A stretch of 64,000 bases of DNA from Bacteroidota bacterium (GTDB taxonomy: Bacteria > Bacteroidota > Bacteroidia > Cytophagales > Cyclobacteriaceae). Positions 51,847 to 60,718 of the stretch are shown here, one piece after another. Within the stretch, counting starts at the first letter, position 1, and each line of letters opens with the position of its first letter. The stretch lies in assembly GCA_018266435.1 (NCBI GenBank), contig JAFEAL010000014.1:59282-123281 (forward strand). Direction: 5' to 3'. Both the position numbers and the translations under genes were made by a program. Below the pieces are notes generated by a model. That model had not been told where the DNA came from. It made no database searches and saw only the letters and a program-made list of their open reading frames with translations.

Positions 51847-53151
51847 TTAAACCCGCTCAATCTGCGCTCCGAGTTTTTTCAACCGGCCTTCAATGTTTTC
51901 GTAGCCGCGGTCAATCTGGTCGATGTTAGAGATTTCGCTTTCGCCTTGTGCCGACAGTGCCGCGATGAGCAGGGCAACTCCCGCACGAATATCGGGCGAA
52001 GCCATTTTCAGTCCGCGCAACGCTTGTTTGCGGTCAAGACCTATTACTGTAGCACGGTGTGGATCACATAAAATAATCTGTGCACCCATGTCAATCAACT
52101 TGTCAACAAAGAACAACCGGCTCTCAAACATTTTCTGGTGAATGAGCACGGTGCCTTTTGCTTGCGTAGCAACGACTAATAAAATGCTCAGCAAGTCAGG
52201 TGTGAAGCCCGGCCAGGGGGCATCGGCCACGGTCATGATTGAGCCATCAATGAAGGATTCAATTTCGTAATGCTCCTGTGCCGGAATATAAATATCGTCT
52301 CCTTTGAATTCCATCTTGATTCCCAGTTTTTTGAAAACATTAGGAATAATGCCGAGCATTTCAATCCGGCAATTTTTGATGGTGATTTCTGATTTGGTCA
52401 TTGCGGCCAGCCCGATGAAACTTCCGATTTCAATCATATCGGGTAATAATGTGTGTTCTGTGCCGTGAAGTTTTTCTACTCCTTCGATCGTCAATAAGTT
52501 CGACCCGATGCCCGAGATTTTGGCTCCCATGCGATTGAGCATGGCGCAAAGTTGCTGCAGGTACGGTTCGCAGGCGGCATTGTAAATGGTTGTTTTTCCT
52601 TTGGCTAATACGGCAGCCATCACAATGTTTGCTGTGCCGGTTACCGATGCTTCATCGAGCAGCATGTAACAACCTTTCAATTCGGTAGCATCAATATGAA
52701 AAAGGTTTTCATTATTGTCGAAGTTGAATTTAGCACCGAGATTTTGAAAGCCGATAAAATGAGTGTCCAATCTTCTTCGTCCGATTTTATCTCCACCGGG
52801 TTTGGGAATGGTGGCTGAACCATTGCGTGCCAGGATGGGCCCAAGCAACATGACTGAGCCACGCAAGGCAGCCGCTTTTTTTCGGTAGGCTTCGGATTGA
52901 AGGTAAGTAGTGTTAAGAGTAGAAGCTGTGAACCGGTATGAGCCTTTCTGAAGTTTCTCAACCTTACACCCCAGCTCGCCTACCAAATCAATCAGCTTGT
53001 TTACATCAACAATATCAGGAATGTTGTGAATAGTAACCGGCTCAGAGGTAAGTAATGGGGTGCAGATTACCTGTAGTGCTTCATTCTTAGCACCTTGCGG
53101 AATGATTTCTCCGTGAAGTTTATTTCCGCCTTTTATTTTAAACGAACTCAT
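51847..53151 (-). CDS. murA: UDP-N-acetylglucosamine 1-carboxyvinyltransferase
   Basis: A 434-residue enolpyruvyl transferase for the first committed step of peptidoglycan synthesis. It has GEIIPQGAKNEALQVI with the conserved K22, LRGSVMLLGPILARNG, and the active loop PKPGGDKIGRRRLDTHF. At the loop position that is Cys115 in Escherichia coli there is D121, the natural variant linked to fosfomycin insensitivity. Its start overlaps the stop of the DUF4290 gene (ATGA). Confidence 0.96.
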   Translation of the reverse strand: MSSFKIKGGNKLHGEIIPQGAKNEALQVICTPLLTSEPVTIHNIPDIVDVNKLIDLVGELGCKVEKLQKGSYRFTASTLNTTYLQSEAYRKKAAALRGSVMLLGPILARNGSATIPKPGGDKIGRRRLDTHFIGFQNLGAKFNFDNNENLFHIDATELKGCYMLLDEASVTGTANIVMAAVLAKGKTTIYNAACEPYLQQLCAMLNRMGAKISGIGSNLLTIEGVEKLHGTEHTLLPDMIEIGSFIGLAAMTKSEITIKNCRIEMLGIIPNVFKKLGIKMEFKGDDIYIPAQEHYEIESFIDGSIMTVADAPWPGFTPDLLSILLVVATQAKGTVLIHQKMFESRLFFVDKLIDMGAQIILCDPHRATVIGLDRKQALRGLKMASPDIRAGVALLIAALSAQGESEISNIDQIDRGYENIEGRLKKLGAQIERV

Positions 53152-53813
53152 GAGTCGCGTCTGCGGTGGTGGCGGTTTTTGTTAAACTTGCGGTTGCGGT
53201 TATCTCTGCCGTCACGGCCATTGCCTTCGGGGCGCATTTTCTTTTTTTCGCGATACAGTTTCTCAAACAGGTTGTCTTCACGCACTTTGTCAAGGTTCAG
53301 GGTCAGCTTCCCTTTTGACATGATGGCGATGTCTTTTACAATAACCGAGTCGTCTAGTGTTTCCTTATTCCAGTTGCTGTAAAATGTTTTCATCAGCTTG
53401 CCCAGGTAAATGGTGGCTTCTTCGCGTTCGAGCGGATCCTCTTTTTTCAACGCTTCCTGAACCAATCGCTCAATATTTTTTCCGTAATGTTTGAAGCGCA
53501 CTTCGCTTTGCGGGTACTCCATTTTTCGAGGTCTCTTTTGTAAGATACTCCGGTCGGGTGTGGTAAACGGGTTGTTCACATCTAAATCAAAATTGGCCAT
53601 GATGTAGAGGTCATCCCACATACGTTGGGGGTTTTCCTGGGCTTCTTTCGAAACGGGGGCGAGTTGTTTGATTAACTCGATCAGGGTAGTGGCCATTTGT
53701 GTGCGCTTTTCCTTGTCAGGAATAGTGCGGATGTAGTTCACTAGCTTTTGAATGTTGCGGCCGTATTCTTTTAAAATAATAGGCTCACGTTGGCTGTTGT
53801 ATTCTCCGATCAT
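53148..53813 (-). CDS. DUF4290 family protein
   Basis: A 221-residue helical cytoplasmic protein of DUF4290, a family largely limited to Bacteroidota. YNSQREPIILKEYGRNIQKLVNYI opens the domain. A second related segment, VRFKHYGKNIERLVQEALK, suggests an internal duplication. The last 30 residues are very basic and Arg/Asn/Gly-rich (GNGRDGRDNRNRKFNKNRHH), a possible nucleic-acid-binding tail. It lies between pcrA and murA, coupled to murA. Confidence 0.9.
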   Translation of the reverse strand: MIGEYNSQREPIILKEYGRNIQKLVNYIRTIPDKEKRTQMATTLIELIKQLAPVSKEAQENPQRMWDDLYIMANFDLDVNNPFTTPDRSILQKRPRKMEYPQSEVRFKHYGKNIERLVQEALKKEDPLEREEATIYLGKLMKTFYSNWNKETLDDSVIVKDIAIMSKGKLTLNLDKVREDNLFEKLYREKKKMRPEGNGRDGRDNRNRKFNKNRHHRRRDS

Positions 53814-53857
53814 TTTGTGCTGATTAGGGTAGTGGCACGGAGTAGTTGGTGCCTTTT

Positions 53858-56113
53858 TTAATTTTCATGAATCTTCAACTTGGCAAAGCTAAGCAATAAG
53901 GTCTTTTCACCAAAATCGGTAAAATTGATCTTGGCTTTGCGTTCGGCTCCCTGTTCTTCCATTTTTACTACGGTACCAAACCCAAATTTGGGGTGCTCTA
54001 CTTTCATTCCTTCTTTCAATAATCGTGTATCGCTGGGGGTAAAATCTGCCGAAGGTTTATAAGCCGTAGGTTTGGGAGCAGGCTGTGAACTGATGGATCG
54101 CTTCATGCCGCTCACAAAATTTTTGGCGTAGTTGGGGTTAGGGGCAAATAGGTCTTTGCCACCGAATTTTGAACTTATTTTTACATAGCGAGGGTCAATG
54201 TCATCCAAGAACCGGCTGGGCTCGCAATTCTTTAATCGCCCGAAACGATAGCGGGTGAGGGCATACGAAAGAAATAATTTTTTTTGTGCCCGCGTAATGG
54301 CTACATAAAAAAGTCTGCGTTCTTCCTCCAGATCGGCCCGGCTGCTCAGCATCATTTGTGAGGGAAACAAATCTTCTTCCATGCCTACGATGTAGACATT
54401 TTTAAATTCCAGTCCTTTGGCCATGTGTATGGTCATCAGCGTGACTTTGTCGGGGTCATTATCTTTGCTTTCGTCCTGGCTGGTGACCAAAGAAACTTCT
54501 TGCAAGAAAGCACTCAGGCTTTTGTCCTCTTTCTCAGGATCATCTACGTATTCTTTAATTGCATTCAATAACTCCTGCACGTTTTCATAGCGGCTCAGCC
54601 CCTCGGCTGTTTTGTCTTCGTACAGTTCTTTAAGCAAACCCGATGATTTAGCAATTTCGGCAGCGGCTTCGTAGGCATCTTTATTTTGAATTTCAACACC
54701 AAACCGTTTGATCTTGTTGACAAAATCCTCAATGGGGCCGGTAGCCCGCCCGCCTAAAAACGTATTAGCATTTTCTAGTACTTTCCAAATGGAGATGGCA
54801 TGGTCATTGGCTGCCACTACAATTTTATCAATGGTGCTGTCGCCTATGCCGCGTTTAGGCAAGTTGATGATTCTGCGAAACGAGGCCTCGTCTTGTGGGT
54901 TAATGGAGTAACGCAGGTAGGCGAGGAGGTCTTTAATTTCTTTACGTTGATAAAATGAAAGGCCGCCTACCACTTTGTATTTGATGTTCATTCTGCGCAA
55001 GGCTTCTTCAATGGAGCGGCTCTGGCTGTTGGTGCGGTACAATACGGCAAAATCGCTGAACGAATGCTGATGCTGCATCTTCTCTTCGAAAATACTGGAG
55101 GCTATCAGTTTTCCTTCTTCATTATCTGAGACAGCTTTGATCAATTCTACCAACGTTCCGTCTTCGTTGGCGGTCCAAACTTTTTTAGGAAGTTGAGCTT
55201 TGTTTTTGGCAATGACCGAATTGGCAGCATCTACAATGGTTTTGGTTGAACGGTAATTTTGCTCGAGTTTGATGATGCGCAAATCAGGATAGTCTTTTTC
55301 AAAATTCAGAATGTTGGAAATATCGGCTCCGCGAAATGCATAAATGCTTTGGGCGTCATCGCCTACTACGCAAACATTCTGCCTGATGGCAGCCAGTTTT
55401 CTAATAATGAAGTATTGGCAAAGATTAGTGTCCTGAAACTCATCGACCAACACATAGTGAATACGGTGCTGGTATTTATTCAATACCTCAAGATGTTCTT
55501 TAAAAAGTTTATCGGTATTAAAAAGCAGGTCGTCAAAATCCATGGCTCCGCTTTTGAAACATCGCTGGGAGTAGTTTTTAAAGATATTTCCGATTTCAGG
55601 CCGCATATTATCGGTATCATCGCCCATAAGTACGGGGTTGTTCAAATAATCCTGCCACCCAATGAGTTTGTTTTTTGCTGCTGAGATACGGTTGTAAACT
55701 GTGTTGGCTTTGTACTGGGTTTCGTCCAAGCCCATTTCTTTGATTACATTTTTAATGATGGATTTGGAATCATCCGTATCATAAATCGTAAAATTATTAG
55801 GATAGCCAAGGTGGTGAGCTTCTGCGCGAAGCATGCGGGCAAATACCGAGTGAAACGTACCCATCCATAAATTACGGGCATCTGAGCCGACAACTTTTTC
55901 AATTCGCTCACGCATTTCGTTAGCTGCTTTATTGGTAAAGGTCAGCGCCATGATGTGGAAGGGGTCAACACCCTGAGTTTGGATGAGGTGAGCTATTCGG
56001 TAGGTCAGCACACGGGTCTTGCCTGAGCCGGCTCCGGCTATGATCATGCACGGCCCCTCAGTATTGACAACCCCTTCATGTTGGGGCGGATTGAGTGATT
56101 GAAGGTAATCCAT
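53858..56113 (-). CDS. pcrA: UvrD/PcrA-type ATP-dependent DNA helicase
   Basis: A 751-residue superfamily 1A helicase. It has Walker A AGAGSGKT at 26-33, ALTFTNKAANEMRERI (motif Ia), VDEFQDTN (motif II), GDDAQSIYAFRGA (motif III), LEQNYRST (IV), MTIHMAKGLEFKNVY (V) and VAITRAQKKLFLSYA (VI). The C-terminal Tudor-like RNA-polymerase-contact domain (GMKVEHPKFGFGTVVKMEEQGAERKAKINF) is intact. Start at 56113 (MDYLQSLNPPQ) is chosen, and the longer frame is a leader artefact. It acts in repair and in removal of stalled complexes. Confidence 0.96.
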   Translation of the reverse strand: MDYLQSLNPPQHEGVVNTEGPCMIIAGAGSGKTRVLTYRIAHLIQTQGVDPFHIMALTFTNKAANEMRERIEKVVGSDARNLWMGTFHSVFARMLRAEAHHLGYPNNFTIYDTDDSKSIIKNVIKEMGLDETQYKANTVYNRISAAKNKLIGWQDYLNNPVLMGDDTDNMRPEIGNIFKNYSQRCFKSGAMDFDDLLFNTDKLFKEHLEVLNKYQHRIHYVLVDEFQDTNLCQYFIIRKLAAIRQNVCVVGDDAQSIYAFRGADISNILNFEKDYPDLRIIKLEQNYRSTKTIVDAANSVIAKNKAQLPKKVWTANEDGTLVELIKAVSDNEEGKLIASSIFEEKMQHQHSFSDFAVLYRTNSQSRSIEEALRRMNIKYKVVGGLSFYQRKEIKDLLAYLRYSINPQDEASFRRIINLPKRGIGDSTIDKIVVAANDHAISIWKVLENANTFLGGRATGPIEDFVNKIKRFGVEIQNKDAYEAAAEIAKSSGLLKELYEDKTAEGLSRYENVQELLNAIKEYVDDPEKEDKSLSAFLQEVSLVTSQDESKDNDPDKVTLMTIHMAKGLEFKNVYIVGMEEDLFPSQMMLSSRADLEEERRLFYVAITRAQKKLFLSYALTRYRFGRLKNCEPSRFLDDIDPRYVKISSKFGGKDLFAPNPNYAKNFVSGMKRSISSQPAPKPTAYKPSADFTPSDTRLLKEGMKVEHPKFGFGTVVKMEEQGAERKAKINFTDFGEKTLLLSFAKLKIHEN

Positions 56114-56146
56114 TAAAATTTTGAAAGAAAAATTTTTTGATTTGCG

Positions 56147-56154
56147 CAAAGATA
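56147..56154 (-). promoter_or_regulatory. probable -7 box of the pcrA promoter
   Basis: TATCTTTG read on the minus strand is an exact -7 match, 33 bases before the pcrA start. A TTTTG lies 22 bases further upstream, slightly wide of the usual spacing. The box overlaps the palindrome TTTGCGCAAA (56141-56150). Confidence 0.45.
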
Positions 56155-56207
56155 ACAAAACGGTTTTCAGATGATTCAAAATACTAACTTGCGCAAAAAA
56201 TAGTACG

Positions 56208-56783
56208 GTGATCAAAGTAGGAGAAATTTTAGTTTCGGATGACATTGCTCACGTTGAGTTTGTCTGCCATTTGGAAAAATGCAAAGGGGCTTGTTGTGTG
56301 GAAGGTGAACTCGGTGCCCCCCTGGAAGAGAATGAATTGCAAGTGATGCGTGAGATTCAGGAAACCGTGAAGCCTTACCTTACACCCGAAGGACTGAAAA
56401 ATATTGAGCAACAAGGTCCCTACATTTTGGACGAAGACGGAGATTTCTCAACCCCAACTGTTGGCGGGAAAGAGTGCGCTTATGCTCACTACGATCAGCA
56501 GGGTATCTTGAAGTGTGGCATTGAGCAAGCTTACCTGGACGGAAAAATTTCTTTTCGTAAACCGATCTCTTGTCATTTATACCCTATTCGAATTACCAGG
56601 AAAAAAAATCTCGAAGCCGTAAACTACCACGAATGGAGTATTTGCTCAGATGCTTGCACTCTTGGTAAATCTCTTAAAATCCCACTCTATAAATTTTTAA
56701 AAGAGCCGCTCATCAGAAAATACGGTGAAACCTGGTATGACGAATTGGTTGGCCTGATCGAGGGTAAAAATTCAAAAGTATAG
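56208..56783 (+). CDS. DUF3109 family cysteine-rich protein
   Basis: A 191-residue protein with the DUF3109 pattern. [26 protein letters not shown] near the N terminus and further cysteines in [32 protein letters not shown] and [12 protein letters not shown] resemble the YkgJ-type metal or Fe-S cluster arrangement. The function is unknown. The GTG start at 56208 is used because no earlier ATG exists in frame and the conserved sequence begins at once. It is divergent from pcrA and ended by a strong terminator. Confidence 0.9.
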   Translation: MIKVGEILVSDDIAHVEFVCHLEKCKGACCVEGELGAPLEENELQVMREIQETVKPYLTPEGLKNIEQQGPYILDEDGDFSTPTVGGKECAYAHYDQQGILKCGIEQAYLDGKISFRKPISCHLYPIRITRKKNLEAVNYHEWSICSDACTLGKSLKIPLYKFLKEPLIRKYGETWYDELVGLIEGKNSKV

Positions 56784-56788
56784 CTAAA

Positions 56789-56820
56789 AATAAAGCCCAT
56801 CATTGAAGACGGGCTTTATT
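56789..56820. terminator. bidirectional rho-independent terminator
   Basis: AATAAAGCCC (56789-56798) and GGGCTTTATT (56811-56820) form a perfect 10-bp stem with a 12-base loop, flanked by A and T runs, between convergent DUF3109 and rplI. Confidence 0.85.
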
Positions 56821-56839
56821 CTATTGTTAGAACTTTGAA

Positions 56840-57283
56840 TTATTCGGCCACCACACTCACCTGTACCTGGTGTTTCACTTCTTTGTGAAGATCCAACAGG
56901 GCAGAGTAGGTGCCGAGTTCTTTGGGTTGCTCTTTGAAAGAAATTTTTCTGCGGTCCACCTCAAAGCCTTTCGCTTTCAGTGCATCGCTTACTTGTAAAG
57001 GCGTAACGGCACCAAAAATTTTTCCGGTTTCTCCGGCTTTGGTTTTAATTTCCACCGTCATTTCACCAATTTTTGCAACCAATGTTTCGGCCTCTTGTTT
57101 AATCTTGGCCGCCTTATGAGCCGCCTGGCGAATATCTTCGGCCACGCGTTTTCTGTTCGACTCGTTGGCAATCAGCGCCACTCCGGTTGGAATGAGGTAG
57201 TTGCGTCCGTAGCCGGGCTTTACTTTTACTGTATCGTTTTTGTAACCAAGCCCTGTTACATCTTGTGTCAATATCACTTCCAT
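56840..57283 (-). CDS. rplI: 50S ribosomal protein L9
   Basis: A 147-residue L9: MEVILTQDVTGLGYKNDTVKVKPGYGRNYLIPTGVAL is the N-terminal rRNA-binding domain. A long helix (AAHKAAKIKQEAETLV) joins it to the C-terminal domain with GKIFGAVTPLQVSDAL. It is the last gene of the rpsF-rpsR-rplI operon, 17 bases after rpsR. Confidence 0.98.
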   Translation of the reverse strand: MEVILTQDVTGLGYKNDTVKVKPGYGRNYLIPTGVALIANESNRKRVAEDIRQAAHKAAKIKQEAETLVAKIGEMTVEIKTKAGETGKIFGAVTPLQVSDALKAKGFEVDRRKISFKEQPKELGTYSALLDLHKEVKHQVQVSVVAE

Positions 57284-57300
57284 GGTATTACAGGTTTAGG

Positions 57301-57552
57301 TTATTTCATTTGGTCAGCTAAGTAAGGCAATATAGCAATGTGGCGGGCACGTTTTACGGCTTGAGATACTTTCTTCTGGTATTTCCAGCTGGTGCCAGTC
57401 AGTCTGCGGGGAAGGATCTTACCTTGCTCGTTGATAAACTTTAACAAAAAATCAGGGTCTTTGTAATCAATGTACTTGATCCCGCTTTTTTTGAAGCGGC
57501 AGTATTTGGGTTTTATTTCTGCCCGCTTAATGGGCTCATTCATCAGTGTCAT
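57301..57552 (-). CDS. rpsR: 30S ribosomal protein S18
   Basis: An 83-residue S18 with [60 protein letters not shown], the complete family signature. It partners S6 on the small-subunit platform. Its start overlaps the rpsF stop by four bases. Confidence 0.98.
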   Translation of the reverse strand: MTLMNEPIKRAEIKPKYCRFKKSGIKYIDYKDPDFLLKFINEQGKILPRRLTGTSWKYQKKVSQAVKRARHIAILPYLADQMK

Positions 57553-57929
57553 ACGGCTGCCTCCTCTCTCTTTTTAGGTGCTGTTTTTTTAGTGCGGTTA
57601 AATTCGCCTTTCTTTCTGCGTGCGTTGTAAGCTACTGCGTGCTTGTCAAGTGCAGTGGTCAGAAAGCGCATCACTGATTCATCACGCCTGAATTCGGTTT
57701 CCAGTGTGAGGATGATTCCGGTGTTCTCTGTCGCGAATTCGATCAGGTTGTAAAAGCCGGTGGACTTGTTTTGGATTTCGTAAGCCATTTTTTTAAGTCC
57801 CCAAAACTCTTTGTTGACAATCTCGGCCTTGGCCTTGGTCAACACCTTCACGAATTTCTCGACAGTATCCTTTGCCTGATCTTCAGACAAAACGGGATTC
57901 AAAATGAATACTGTCTCGTAGTTTTTCAT
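57549..57929 (-). CDS. rpsF: 30S ribosomal protein S6
   Basis: A 126-residue S6: [50 protein letters not shown] and [19 protein letters not shown]. The C-terminal tail is Lys/Arg-rich ([18 protein letters not shown]). It is first in the operon. The leader predicted from the promoter is only about 25 bases, too short for the S6:S18-binding RNA switch seen in other phyla. Confidence 0.98.
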   Translation of the reverse strand: MKNYETVFILNPVLSEDQAKDTVEKFVKVLTKAKAEIVNKEFWGLKKMAYEIQNKSTGFYNLIEFATENTGIILTLETEFRRDESVMRFLTTALDKHAVAYNARRKKGEFNRTKKTAPKKREEAAV

Positions 57930-57959
57930 GAGTTAAATAATTGTTTTTTAAATGGGCTG

Positions 57960-57991
57960 CAAAGGTATAAAATGGATTTGGAATGACAAAA
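57960..57991 (-). promoter_or_regulatory. Bacteroidota-type promoter of the rpsF operon
   Basis: Read on the minus strand, TTTTG (57991-57987), 19 bases, then TACCTTTG (57967-57960) matches the consensus exactly. It lies 30 bases before the rpsF start. Confidence 0.8.
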
Positions 57992-58078
57992 GGCACCCAA
58001 AAATTGATTTTTCGGGCGAAATATCCGTATTTTTTGCTTAGGCAGTAAGAGTTTTAATCCTTAAAAAATCAAGAAAAA

Positions 58079-60493
58079 TTAATTTTTAGGCACTAAAATA
58101 ATTTTCTCCCTCGCAGTTGTTTCAATCTTTTGTTTGCCAAAATAGACCAGAAAGTGCCGGTCATTTGCCCAAGCCTTGAAAAGGTTTTTATAGTACGGAC
58201 TTTCCGGATTGCCACTTTGACCGGGTGTATTGGTAAACAGGGTGTTTTCCCAGTCGCTCACATCGGCCACCATACGGAAAGATGCTCCACTTTGCTGATT
58301 GTCGGTATTGCCGGTCATGCCTACGGTTGCACCGTAGCCACTGCGCGGCAGGGGGCCTATGTCTAATTTTTTTCTTGTGACTTCGTTCACAGAATTGCTA
58401 AACGAATGTTTGATCAATGAATGATGATAAGCAGCTTGCCCGTATTGCCACTGGGCCATATCGGCTCCAAGTTTTTTTTCAAGGTATGAAATTGCTTCGT
58501 CCAGTGTGGAGATCAGAAACTCATCGCGAATGGTTGAAGAATTTTTAAAAACAGTACTACGGGTAGTAATCCATTCCATAATCCGGCTGAGCGGAATGTA
58601 TGTGATTAACTTTTTCACTTCGGCCGGAACTTCTTGTGAAAATAATTGTGATGACATCTTTTTTTCCCAGGCGGCATAAATGGCTGCTTCAACTGAATTT
58701 TTATCGAGAATAAAATTCCAGTTAAGCAATCTTTGCCTTGCTTCTTCTGTTTTTGATTTTTTTGAATTCAGATTTTTTAACAACGGCACCAACGTGCGTG
58801 CAGGGATCGACAAATAATCAAATTGCAGGTTTGCCAATTCCTGTTGTGAAAATTTCTTTTCATGGCTAAGCACTTCGTTGATGCGATTTCCCCGAAAAGG
58901 ATCAGCCCACTGTTTCCCGATCGCGGTTGTATTGTTAAAACCTTTGGGTAGTTGAAGTTGGTTGGCGGTTGCCCAAAATCCTTTTTCAGGATTTTTGATG
59001 TTGGGTAATTCTTTGATGGGCAAATAACCATCCCATTCGTAGCTTCCGTTACCGGGCACCGGCACGAGCCCGCTCCATTTTTTTCTGATGGGCGCGATGC
59101 CTACGGCCTGATAGCCGATGTCTCCTTTTTTGTCAGCCCAGATCATGTTCTCTCCCGGAATGTGACTGAAGGAGCAGGCCTCACGAAATTCTTCGTAGTT
59201 TTTTGCCTGATCCATTCGCAGGCTCGCCATGTAAGGTGCGCCACCCGGTTCAAGCCAGGCACAACGAACTGCGTACACTACATTATTTTTTTCATCCACC
59301 AATGTTACCGGTCCATGTCGTGTGTATTTCAAGTCAACATAAACAGCTGATGCGTTTTTCACTTGGATTGTGTCTTTGATCACTTTAAGGTCTTCCCACT
59401 TGCCCTGGTATTTGTATTGGTTTTTGTTTTCAGGATTCAATTCATATACATACAAATCCTCACCGTCAATGGCGAAGATGGTGAGTCCCCAGGCTCCGAA
59501 ATCGTTGTGGCCAATGGAAACGCCCGGTATGGTGGGTTCTCCGCCACCCACTACATTCCACCCCGGTGCATTCAAATGAACCATGTAACGTAACGATGGA
59601 GCCGCAATGCTGCGGTGTGGGTCATTCGCTAAGATGGGCAATCCGGTAGTTGTTAATTTTCCGCCCACTACCCAATTGTTGCTGCCGATGTTTTGCCGCC
59701 CGGCATTCATCATCTGCTCATAATTCATTTCATCTGCATGTGCGAGTTGTTGAAATAAACTCGAGTTTGTGTTTTGTGCCCGGAGTATAAACTCCGGGTG
59801 GAATCGGAAAGGCTTACGGAAAGCTTCGTATAACGTGATTATGCTGTCTTCCAAAAGATTCTTATTGATTTTTGGATCGAGATCGATAGATGGGTTTCCG
59901 GGCTCAAATACCATCAACTCCTTTACCTTTGAAACTCCGACTTTGGCAACTGCCCGTGCAATCTTCACTTCTTCGGCTATATTTCCGAGCAAACCCTGAT
60001 GACGGGAGATTACCAACTCAGGAGTCCAGCGTTCGGGTTTAATTCCCAATAGTTTGAATTCAATTGGCCACAAGGAAGTATCTTTTTCTATTTCGGCAAT
60101 GAAGGCGTTTATACCTTCTGTGAATGAATTGATAATTTCCTCTCCGTGCGGATGATAATGATTGAATTCTTTCTTCATATCGCCACGAAATTTGAACAGG
60201 CGTGTGCCGATGTCGCGCTTCAGTTCTTTTTCACCAAAAACTTCTGCGGTAGTGCCCGATGCTTGCCTGCGCCACATTTCAAACTGAAATAAGCGATCTT
60301 TTGCCGCACAATATCCTTGAGCAAAAAAAAGATCGTGTTCGTTTTTAGCAAAGATGTGGTTAACACCTGCCGTGTCACGAAATACTTCTACCTGATCCCG
60401 GAGACCGGGCACAGCTAACCTATCTTTAGGTGAAGGGTTGCAGGAAAAAACAAACAATGAAACAAATACGAGGATAACCGGTGTTCGTAGCAT
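58079..60493 (-). CDS. penicillin acylase family lipoprotein
   Basis: An 804-residue Ntn-hydrolase precursor with a lipobox (VFSC, C18). The pro-segment VEVFRDTAGVNHIFAKNEHDLFFAQGYCAAKDRLFQFEMWRRQASG opens the alpha chain. Self-cleavage is expected before S271 in NIGSNNWVVGG, making Ser the beta-chain nucleophile. LANDPH, GVSIGHNDFGAWGLT and the late RSGYGATVGMTGNTDNQQSGASFRMVADV follow the family. It cleaves amides, for example N-acyl side chains or N-acyl homoserine lactones in relatives. It is envelope-anchored and transcribed alone. Confidence 0.94.
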   Translation of the reverse strand: MLRTPVILVFVSLFVFSCNPSPKDRLAVPGLRDQVEVFRDTAGVNHIFAKNEHDLFFAQGYCAAKDRLFQFEMWRRQASGTTAEVFGEKELKRDIGTRLFKFRGDMKKEFNHYHPHGEEIINSFTEGINAFIAEIEKDTSLWPIEFKLLGIKPERWTPELVISRHQGLLGNIAEEVKIARAVAKVGVSKVKELMVFEPGNPSIDLDPKINKNLLEDSIITLYEAFRKPFRFHPEFILRAQNTNSSLFQQLAHADEMNYEQMMNAGRQNIGSNNWVVGGKLTTTGLPILANDPHRSIAAPSLRYMVHLNAPGWNVVGGGEPTIPGVSIGHNDFGAWGLTIFAIDGEDLYVYELNPENKNQYKYQGKWEDLKVIKDTIQVKNASAVYVDLKYTRHGPVTLVDEKNNVVYAVRCAWLEPGGAPYMASLRMDQAKNYEEFREACSFSHIPGENMIWADKKGDIGYQAVGIAPIRKKWSGLVPVPGNGSYEWDGYLPIKELPNIKNPEKGFWATANQLQLPKGFNNTTAIGKQWADPFRGNRINEVLSHEKKFSQQELANLQFDYLSIPARTLVPLLKNLNSKKSKTEEARQRLLNWNFILDKNSVEAAIYAAWEKKMSSQLFSQEVPAEVKKLITYIPLSRIMEWITTRSTVFKNSSTIRDEFLISTLDEAISYLEKKLGADMAQWQYGQAAYHHSLIKHSFSNSVNEVTRKKLDIGPLPRSGYGATVGMTGNTDNQQSGASFRMVADVSDWENTLFTNTPGQSGNPESPYYKNLFKAWANDRHFLVYFGKQKIETTAREKIILVPKN

Positions 60494-60718
60494 TAATGAA
60501 ATGATTTGAATGAAAAGATAATTTATTGGGCAATCAAAATCATGCGTAAAATGATGAGCGGAAAGACTGACTCGTTTTACTGCTTAAGTTAGCGGGTAAC
60601 GTATGAAAAGCTTGTTGATGGCATGGAGATGAGCATAGACAAGCACTGGATTATTCATGTGTTAAATATCAAACCCAAAATTGCAATTTGTAACCTATAT
60701 CCGTTTTAGAAAAAAAAA

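Noticed and set aside
57930..58078. S6:S18-binding leader RNA before rpsF
   Set aside because: The promoter leaves only about 25 bases of leader, too short for the known structure.
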